From Prorocentrum cordatum (lineage: Eukaryota; Sar; Dinophyceae; Prorocentrales; Prorocentraceae), in assembly GCA_963575745.1 (NCBI GenBank), contig CAUYUJ010015736.1:137861-172860 (forward strand): 35,000 nucleotides of DNA. Direction: 5' to 3'. Of the stretch, positions 31,090 through 35,000 are shown piece by piece. Position 1 is the stretch's first letter, and each line of letters starts with the position of its first letter. Below the pieces are notes generated by a model. It was not told where the DNA came from, did no database searches, and worked only from the letters and a program-made list of their open reading frames with translations. A program made the translations under genes and the position numbers.

Positions 31090-34000
31090 CCCAGTGCTCG
31101 CGCACTCATCCCACCCACCCACCCACAAACTGGTTTGCAAAACCCGTGAATCGGCGATTGCGATGCCTGCCTGGCGCTGGCTGGCGCATCGCAGCGGACG
31201 CGCTAGCGCGCGCAGGCTCGCGCGCAGAGTGGCCAGCTATTCTGGCGCGACCGACGCGGCCGCGGTGGCGCTGATCGCTGGCTGACTGCCCAACGCGTCT
31301 CGCAGGACGCGCTGACGCGCGGGCACTGCAGCACGAGTCGGTGACTCGAGCGGGCGCGGTATCATGGCGACGTCGACAAACGCAGACACGATGATGATTG
31401 CAGCGATGATCGTGACGACAATCACGATGACGACGGCAAGTTAAATGACAGCGCCGATGCTGATCATGCCAATGGCGATGATGGTGTCCACGCGTAGGCG
31501 ATGAATGTTTGGGAGAGATGTCGATATGTGCGAGCGGCCGACGGGCGCAAGTGGCCCGCATGAATTCATTTGACTGGGATCGTGCCTCCAGCACGCGCGC
31601 AAGGGCGTCCGGATGATTTCGACACGCTCGCGCCAAAAAGAAATCAAAAATCCACCCCCGCAACAACCACCCCGACACGCGAGCTCGTTTAGTAAACGCG
31701 CCCATAAAAGGAATCGAACAAGGCAGGGCTGTTTATAAACGCCCACGGCCGTTTAGCAAAGGCCAATTGTCTGGTCCGGGTGGTTTTCCTCCCTCGGCAA
31801 AAGGCCCGTTGAAACGCATATGAAAAGTGGCGTTTGAAATACCACGTTAGAGCGCGCCCAAGCCTTTCATGTGAAAGGTGCCGTTGCAAAACCATGCGTT
31901 TAATGTGTTCGGGACACTATTAGTGAAATTTGGAAGAAACCTCCGGACTTTGAGATATAGTGGCATGCGCGCGCGACAACGTGCGCGTGTGCACTTCGTC
32001 CCGTGTTGTGCAAGCGGTTCTTGGAGATTGATGATTTGCGATAAACGAATGTGCGCGCGTGTCTTTTTATTGCAAAATGGATGGTGGGGGAGGATCGATA
32101 TTGCTTTGGCTGGGATGATATGAATTCATCGTTAGAATGTACGATGGGGCACAATCACACGTAAATTGTACATCCCTGGGGGAGGGGCCGATAAGCCCTG
32201 CCTCGGGGGAGCGGTTGATCCGAATTCGTTTTTGAATCCACGCGGTGCAAAATATGCGGCGCAATCGCTATGGTGCAACGAACTGTTGCTCACAATGATA
32301 CATCAAATCTACTGATCGCACAATCATCCCACCGACCCACCCGCAAACTGGTTTGCAAAACCCGCGAGGCGGCGATTGCGATGCCGCGCGCAGAGCGGCC
32401 AGCTAGTCTGGCGCGACCGACGCGGCCGCGGTGGCGCTGACCGCTGGCTGACTGCCCAACGCGTCTCGCAGGACTTGCTGACGCGCGGGCACTGCAGCGC
32501 GAGCCAGTGACCCGAGCGGGCGCGGCATCATGACGACGTCGACAAACGCACACACGATGAATTAGTAGCGATGCTGGTGGCGATGATGACGATGACGACG
32601 GCGAGGCCCATGAGGGCGCAGATGCTGATCACGCCGATGACGATAATTGCGCCCAAGCGTCAGCGATGAAGGTCTTGGAACGACTTCGACACTCGCGCGC
32701 GGCCGACGGGCGGGAGCAAGTGGCCCGCATGGTATTGTTTGACAGGGATCGTGCCCCTCTCCTCCCCCAGCAAGCGCGCAAGGGCGTTCGAATGATTTCG
32801 ACATGCTCGCGCGAGAAGCCCGCTTTGTCGCATGTGATGAATATGTTGAAGAACAAGAATTCGCAAGAACGCGCGCGAACACTTACTTGACAAGCCCATG
32901 TTGCAAAACCAATGGTGTGCATATGTGTTCCGGAACCTCGATATCGAAATCCGCACGAAACCCAAGGTGTTAGAAGGATTTCGGCATGCGCGCGCGACGC
33001 CTCGTGCGTGTGAACTGTGTCACGTGCGTTGCGAAAGGGGCTTCTGGCAAGGGATGCTGCTGATAAACGACTGCGCGCGCATGGTGTCATGTGGTAGGGG
33101 TGGGAGGGGTCCGTCAGGACCCCCGTGGCATGGTATGGAATCTCAATTAAAATGAACGTTGGGCAGAATCATATGTAAAGTGTGATGTCCCAGAGAGATG
33201 CCACGAAACCCCAGGGGGTAGATCCGCATTTCTTGTAGAAAAGAAGATATAGGCGGAGCAAGGAGCAATCAATGCGACACCAATCAGATTCACACTGCCG
33301 AATCTTGAAGCTGAGAGCTCCACTGTTCGCGCAAACATCCCACCCACCCACCCGCAACTTGGTTTGGAAAACCCACGCGGCGGCGATTGCAATGTCCGCT
33401 CGGCGCTGGCTGGCGCATCGCTGCGGCCGCGCTAGACCGCGCATGCTCACGCACGCAGCGGCCAGCTCGATTGAAGCGACCGACGCGGCCGCGGTGGCGC
33501 TGACCGCTGGGCGCTTCCCAGCGGTCACTCCAGTGCGAGTCGGCGAATTGGGTTGGCGCAGCATCATGGCAACGTCGGCAATGGTAGACACGATGATGTT
33601 GATAGCGATGCTGGTGACGACGATGACACCGACGACGGCAACGCCAGTGACGGCGCCGATGGTGATCACGTCGACGACGATGACGGCGTCCTCGCGTCGG
33701 CGATGCAGGTTTTGGAGGGAGTTCGACATGCGCGCGGGACCGACGCGCGAGAGTGGTCCGTATGGCTTTATTTGACACGGATCGTGCCCCACCCCCGCCG
33801 ACCCCCCCTCCCAGCACAAGCGCAACGTCGTTCGAATGATTTCGCCATGCGGCGCGAGAAGCCCGTTTGGCCAGATTGAAGGAGCAGGTCGGAAAGAAAA
33901 CAAGTGTGTTCTTAAGAATTCGCAGGAGCGCGAGCGCAGGCTTGTTTGAAAACTAATGTTGCAAAACCATGTAGCGTTCTATGTGATCGGGCCAGCCGAT

Positions 34001-34850
34001 GTTGAAATCCCCGCTAAAACAAGGGCTATTGAAGGATTTCGGCATGAGCGCGCGACAACGCGCGAGCGCATGCACTTCGCCCCAGCTATTGCAAGGGATT
34101 CTTGCGACAGCACGCGCGCAAGAGCATTCGAACGACTTCGACATACGAGAGCGAGTGGCCCGCTTGGTGTCAGTTTATGAAGATCTTGTACAACCGATGA
34201 TTGTCTTAAGAATTCGCAAGGGCGCGGGCGCAGGTTTCTTTGGGAAACTCTTGTTACAAAAAAACTTCTTATATGTGTTCGGGCACTCGATGTTGAAATC
34301 CATGCGAAACGGAAAGTCTTTGAAGGATTGCGGCATGCGCGCGCGACAACGCGCGCGTGTGCATTTCGCCAAACTGTTTGCGAGGGAATAGTCCGACAGC
34401 ACGCGCGCAAGGGCGTTCGAACGATTTCGACACACGCGCGCGAGAGGCCCAGTTGGGAGCATGTTCTTAAAATGTTGAAAAACTTCTGTTCGTTTCGCAA
34501 GAATTTGCAAAAGCGCGGGCGCACGCTCTGGGGGGAAATCTAGTTGCGAAACCATATGTTTGATATGTTTCCAGGGCACTCGATTTTCAAGTCCTTACGA
34601 AACCCACTGATTATTTGAAAATTCCGGCAGGCGCGCGCGACGACGCCCGCGCTCGCACTTCGTCTTCTTCTTGATTAACGAATGCGCGCACAACGTTTTC
34701 TTCAGATGATGAGTGGCTGCGATACTGGCCCGCCTGGGAAAATATAAATCGTCTTTAGGATGAACGATGCGGCAGAATCATATTTGAATTGCAATACGAA
34801 AAGGGGGACCGCTATGTCCAAGGCGGGGGGAGGTAAACCCGATTACCTCG
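31090..34850. repeat. Roughly 1-kb repeat, three diverged copies with sub-repeats
   Basis: Copies begin with CCCACCCACCC then TTTGCAAAACCCG at about 31110, 32325 and 33335. Each runs through GCGACCGACGCGGCCGCGGT, a GATGATG/GACGACG region, TTCGACA-CTCGCGCG, GCATGCGCGCGCGACAACG and an AT-richer end. The last copy carries an extra 290-bp sub-repeat (about 34000, 34290 and 34580). Open frames here show no recognisable protein. Confidence 0.85.
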
Positions 34851-35000
34851 TGCAGAGAAGGACATTGCATGCGGTGCATTCTACGCGAGGCGGCGACAGG
34901 GCGGCGACGGCGACGACGGGGCGGCGACGGCGAGCACTGAGCCGCCAGAGCGCCACCCAGGCCCAGACGACGGGCGGCGACGAAACGGCGCGGGGCGCCG

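Noticed and set aside
34861-35000. First TCF25 exon at the right edge
   Set aside because: The GC-rich GGCGAC sequence gives no Met-initiated peptide like the family's N terminus. It looks like a repeat.

Overview
The window looks like nuclear DNA of a dinoflagellate. It is GC-rich and packed with long microsatellites and minisatellites. Its genes are cut into short exons whose introns use GC and GA as well as GT donors, and it carries a LINE retrotransposon with endonuclease, reverse transcriptase and RNase H. No bacterial gene layout, rRNA, tRNA or CRISPR array is visible. Most long open frames are translations of simple repeats.

Two real units stand out, both on the minus strand. (1) From at least 30253 down to 11385 runs a split gene for the conserved eukaryotic protein TCF25 (NULP1; Rqc1 in yeast), a component of ribosome-associated quality control. 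I placed eleven exons by protein motif, splice site and reading phase. Together they give about 715 codons in one open frame ending at a TGA at 11385-11387. Only 2.1 kb of this 18.9-kb stretch is coding. The introns hold TCC/GGA, CAT, GTC and CAGCCT arrays, 73-bp and 97-bp satellites, fold-back (inverted-repeat) elements and a small repeat family with a conserved stem. Each junction I could place with confidence carries a 4-8 bp direct repeat shared by donor and acceptor, which resembles a target-site duplication. The first exon, with the initiator ATG, was not found and may lie beyond 35000.

(2) From 10453 to 4257 lies a 6.2-kb LINE with ORF1 (zinc knuckle plus coiled coil) and ORF2 (APE endonuclease, RT, CCHC, RNase H, C-terminal Cys motifs). 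ORF2 is broken once, by a frameshift at RT motif B. Both ends abut GAGGAGGAC-type microsatellite, so the element appears to sit inside a GGA array.

Layout: 1-2380, repeats and unassigned DNA; 2390-4060, a GC-rich stretch with fragments of unrecognised coding sequence, including a hydrophobic exon at 3093-3256; 4078-4256, GGA array; 4257-10453, LINE; 10454-11272, GGA array; 11385-30253, TCF25; 30800-34850, a roughly 1-kb repeat in three diverged copies with shorter sub-repeats, most likely in a further intron or upstream sequence. All splice calls are read by eye and have no transcript support.
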